A stretch of 64,000 bases of DNA. It comes from Candidatus Accumulibacter similis. Its GTDB lineage: Bacteria > Pseudomonadota > Gammaproteobacteria > Burkholderiales > Rhodocyclaceae. The stretch spans positions 2,972,415-3,036,414 of the forward strand of contig CP054595.1 of assembly GCA_013347225.1 (NCBI GenBank), written 5' to 3'. This document shows positions 61,574 to 64,000 of this stretch, piece after piece. How positions within the stretch are numbered: position 1 is the first letter of the stretch; every line of letters starts with the position of its first letter. The translations under genes were made by a program, and so were the position numbers. A model generated the notes under the pieces. The model did no database searches and was not told where the DNA came from. It was given only the letters and a program-made list of their open reading frames with translations.

Positions 61574-62114
61574 CTTTTGCCCCTGAAGGAAGAGTGACGC
61601 CGGCAATGTTAGCACGTGCGGCGTTGCCGCTCGACATCGACAGGTGGCGCCGATGCGGCTGCCCCTGGGCGTTTGCTCGCGGTGCGTGGCGAGCGCTTTG
61701 ACAGCCTGCAGGGCGCCGTCGATAATCCCTGCCCATCGCCCGCGCTGCGGCGAGCCGATTCGCCGTGACGACAACGGGCCGGCGGCAGGCATCCCGATCA
61801 GCGAGGGCCGTCGGAGAAGGGCCCTTCCCCCCGTCCGGAAGCAGCACCGGATCCTGCGACACGGAATCGCGAGACGGAAGGTCAGCGTGAAGATTGGGCA
61901 ACACCTCGTCACCGACGGCAGCGCGACGCGGCCCAGGAGCGCCGGCGGCAGTCCGCGCGGCGTGGCGCGGCGGCAGCTCATCGGCGGAATCTGCAGCTCG
62001 CCGGTGCTGGCTGCCGCGCCGGCACCGATCGGGCAGCTCGCCCGCGAAGGGCAAGGGCTCGCCGCCAGCCGGCAAGCGCAGCGCCGTCGGCTGTCCAGTT
62101 GGCGCTGCGGCCGG
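61574..62114. other. Intergenic region
   Basis: 540 bp between divergent genes. No gene, terminator or recognised site is seen. Long overlapping open frames on both strands reflect the high GC content. Confidence 0.5.
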
Positions 62115-62705
62115 ATGCTGGCGCTGCTGCTCGCCGCGACGCAGCCGGCAGCGGCCTGCGAACCGCATGTCGAGCAATTGCGCGATCCGGCGCGTGCCGC
62201 ACTGCGCGTCGACCGCTCGGCCCTGACGCGCTGTACGCTCGGCGAGGCAGACTACCGACGGGTCGTCGGCGAGTGGCTGGCGAGCCGTGACGACGCGGCC
62301 GCCGCGCTCTCGTCGCTCGCCCTCGGCCGTGCCATGGACCACCCGTGGATCGCACGCCACCTGCTGGCGGCGGCCGCCCGGAGCAGTGAATGGACGCCGC
62401 GCCTGGCGCGCGCAACGACCGCCGCACACAACCGCTTCGTCGCCCAGGTACTCGCCGCGCCGGACTTTCTGCCGCGCCTCGATGCGCCCTTCGCGGGCAC
62501 CGCCTACCGGGTCGAGGGCATCACCGTCGAGAAGGTGCTGCTCGGCCCGCCTGCGGGCATCGCGCCGGCGCCTGCTGACAGCGGGCGCGCACTGCCTTAC
62601 GATGCGCAACTCTGGCTGCGGCTGGCGCCCAGGCGGGCGGCGGGTAGCGGCAGCGAAGGCGCTGCGCCGCCGCCCGCCGGCAGGGCGCGGGCGCAGCATG
62701 ACTGA
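62115..62705 (+). CDS. Exported hypothetical protein
   Basis: 196 aa. The short signal-like start is MLALLLAATQPAAACEPHVE. The body has QLRDPARAALRVDRSALTRC and TLGEADYRRVVGEWLASRDD, helical, with two cysteines that could pair, then FVAQVLAAPDFLPRLDAPFA. The C-terminus is Ala/Pro-rich. No family is known to me. A truncated, frameshifted copy lies at 59453-59650, so the gene has been duplicated within the window. The start is uncertain; the frame is open well upstream. Confidence 0.6.
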   Translation: MLALLLAATQPAAACEPHVEQLRDPARAALRVDRSALTRCTLGEADYRRVVGEWLASRDDAAAALSSLALGRAMDHPWIARHLLAAAARSSEWTPRLARATTAAHNRFVAQVLAAPDFLPRLDAPFAGTAYRVEGITVEKVLLGPPAGIAPAPADSGRALPYDAQLWLRLAPRRAAGSGSEGAAPPPAGRARAQHD

Positions 62706-62816
62706 CTGCTGCCCGCCGGCCCGGGCATGGCGAGTCGCGACGACGACCGGTCTGCCGGCGCGCCGTGCCGGACGCCGCTTTTCATGAACGTTGCCGAAGG
62801 AGTCGATCGATTGTCG

Positions 62817-63227
62817 ATGCGCACGCAGGTGGAGTTCGTTTCCGCCGACTTTCCGCCCTACCCCGGCGAGGAACACGACCTCAACCCCGGGCGCTACGGC
62901 ATCCGCCTCGCCGAGTTGCTGGCGCAGGAGCTGCCGGCGCACGGTTTTCCGGTGGAGTCGGTGACGGTCGAGCAATGGGGTGTCCGCATCGGCCTGCAGA
63001 ATCCGGCCTACCCGTTGTGGGTCGGCTGCGGCAACTACGAAGCGTACGAGAACGGTTTCCTGTGCTTCATCGAGCCGGCGAAGCCATACGTCCGCAAGTG
63101 GTTCCGCAAGCTGCCGAACGCGCCGACGGTCGAGCGGCTGGCGACGGCGATCGAGTCGATCCTGCAGGACAGCGGCAAGGTTTCCCAACTCCGCTGGTGG
63201 TTGGAGAACGAGCTCCGCAGCCCCTGA
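62817..63227 (+). CDS. Conserved hypothetical protein (FPPYPGEE family)
   Basis: 136 aa. MRTQVEFVSADFPPYPGEEH then DLNPGRYGIRLAELLAQELP, GFPVESVTVEQWGVRI, PLWVGCGNYEAYENGFLCFI and EPAKPYVRKWFRKL. It is an uncharacterised family of small soluble proteins found in many proteobacteria. AAGGAG upstream serves either a TTG at 62811 or the ATG at 62817; a longer frame reaching 62784 also exists. Function unknown. Confidence 0.8.
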   Translation: MRTQVEFVSADFPPYPGEEHDLNPGRYGIRLAELLAQELPAHGFPVESVTVEQWGVRIGLQNPAYPLWVGCGNYEAYENGFLCFIEPAKPYVRKWFRKLPNAPTVERLATAIESILQDSGKVSQLRWWLENELRSP

Positions 63228-63336
63228 GTGGCGCCCGTGGCGTGGCCGCGTTGCGACGTTTGACCGCTCGCCGGACATCGGTGATACTCCGCGCGCCAGC
63301 TCCCACCCGCAATCAGCAGAGAAATTGCACGCCGCC

Positions 63337-64000
63337 ATGCGTACCCGCCGCGTCTTCCTGAATCGCCTCGATCCGATCCGCGAACCGGTGGACGCGGTGG
63401 TGGTGATCGACGTCCTGCGCTCCTTCACCACCGCCGCTTACGCCTTCGTGGCCGGCGCCGGAACGATCTACCCGGTGGAGACGATCGCCGGTGCCTTCCG
63501 CCTGCAGCGGCAACTGCCCGATGCCGTGACGACCGGCGCCGTCGGCGGCGGCGACCCGATACCGGGCTTCGATTTCGGCAACTCGCCTGCCGAACTGCAG
63601 CACGTCCACCTGGCGGGCCGGCCACTGATCCAGACCACGGCCGCCGGCGTGCGCGGGCTGACCCGCTTCCGCCACGCGCGGGCGCTCTTCGCCGGCAGCC
63701 TGGTGGTGGCACGGGCGACGGCGACGGCACTGCTCGAGCTGCAACCGGCGGAGGTCTGCTTCGTCATCACCGGCGAGTGGGTGGACCGGGACGGCGACGA
63801 GGACATCGCCTGCGCCGACTACATCGATGCCCTGCTGCAAGGCGAGCAGCCGGATCCCGAGCACTACGCGGCGCGCGTTCGGGACTCCGATTTCGGCCGC
63901 CGGTTCCTTGCCGATGACAACCCCAACCTGCCTGCGCGCGATCTCCAGCTATGCGCGCAGGCCGACCGCTTCGACTTCGCCCTGAGCGCCGCCCATGTCG
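63337..64000 (+). CDS. ComB-family 2-phosphosulfolactate phosphatase-like protein (incomplete)
   Basis: A 221-codon open frame running past the window end. It starts MRTRRVFLNRLDPIREPVDA and has VVVIDVLRSFTTAAYAFVAG (the metal-binding DVLRS/FTT motif), FDFGNSPAELQHVHLAGRPL, TTAAGVRGLTRFRHA and VCFVITGEWVDRDGDEDIAC ADY. ComB enzymes dephosphorylate 2-phosphosulfolactate; in bacteria without coenzyme M the role is not known. The 3' end is outside the window. Confidence 0.85.
   Translation, partial: MRTRRVFLNRLDPIREPVDAVVVIDVLRSFTTAAYAFVAGAGTIYPVETIAGAFRLQRQLPDAVTTGAVGGGDPIPGFDFGNSPAELQHVHLAGRPLIQTTAAGVRGLTRFRHARALFAGSLVVARATATALLELQPAEVCFVITGEWVDRDGDEDIACADYIDALLQGEQPDPEHYAARVRDSDFGRRFLADDNPNLPARDLQLCAQADRFDFALSAAHV

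Noticed and set aside
60732-63431. An 899-codon open frame on the minus strand
   Set aside because: It is antisense to the exported protein at 62115 and the FPPYPGEE protein and out of frame with the DUF3313 lipoprotein. It has no homology, only GC-driven openness.

Overview
The window is high-GC, densely packed bacterial DNA. Gene content points to a betaproteobacterium, most likely Rhodocyclales (Accumulibacter-like): an exosortase B / EpsI pair, the LuxR-type regulator EpsA, epsDEFGL export genes, four PEP-CTERM proteins and an AmmeMemoRadiSam cluster. The taxonomic assignment is inference from gene families. No rRNA, tRNA or CRISPR was recognised.

Layout. 46-603 encodes a PEP-CTERM protein with its own sigma-54-type promoter. 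1013-7837 (minus) is a tightly coupled operon: aldehyde dehydrogenase, Tat-exported small subunit, GMC oxidoreductase, membrane lipase, DUF4124-like protein, small protein and metallo-beta-lactamase hydrolase, ending in a truncated MDR reductase. 9018-9881 holds IS1595-family debris. 9933-40386 is a 30-kb exopolysaccharide locus. It contains an initiating sugar-phosphate transferase (WcaJ type), EpsA, glycosyltransferases, two flippases, a Wzy-like polymerase, acyl/acetyltransferases, a deacetylase, a beta-helix protein, exosortase B/EpsI and the EpsG-F-E-D-L export apparatus. 40967-56593 holds mostly housekeeping and accessory genes: Na/Ca exchanger, YdjM-like protein, amidase, TIR protein, ispF-ispD, AmmeMemoRadiSam B-A-radical SAM, hydrolases, DUF2760 and an Hsp70-like protein. 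A group II intron (about 56675-58513) sits directly behind the terminator of another PEP-CTERM gene. The right end carries pseudogenes, a DUF3313 lipoprotein and the start of a ComB-family gene.

How it fits together. The eps genes would build a polysaccharide on undecaprenyl phosphate (WcaJ, glycosyltransferases), flip and polymerise it (Wzx, Wzy) and export it (EpsF/G/E/D/L). Exosortase B would process PEP-CTERM proteins on their way out. Three of the four PEP-CTERM genes share the same control region: a TGGCAY-N5-YTGCT sigma-54 promoter, with a 19-bp element CTGTCG-N7-TTACAG (gene sense) 64-88 bp further upstream. The fourth, inside the eps locus, has neither. This looks like a dispersed sigma-54/enhancer regulon. 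PrsK/PrsR is the known candidate regulator in exosortase genomes, but it is not in this window.

One PEP-CTERM unit (45777-46979) is a complete cassette of terminator, gene, promoter and enhancer. It is flanked by 200-bp direct repeats made from the tail of the TIR gene and the tail of ispF, so it appears to have been inserted between them. A 17-bp element, CTGTGACTTAGCRCACG, recurs upstream of two eps sub-operons.
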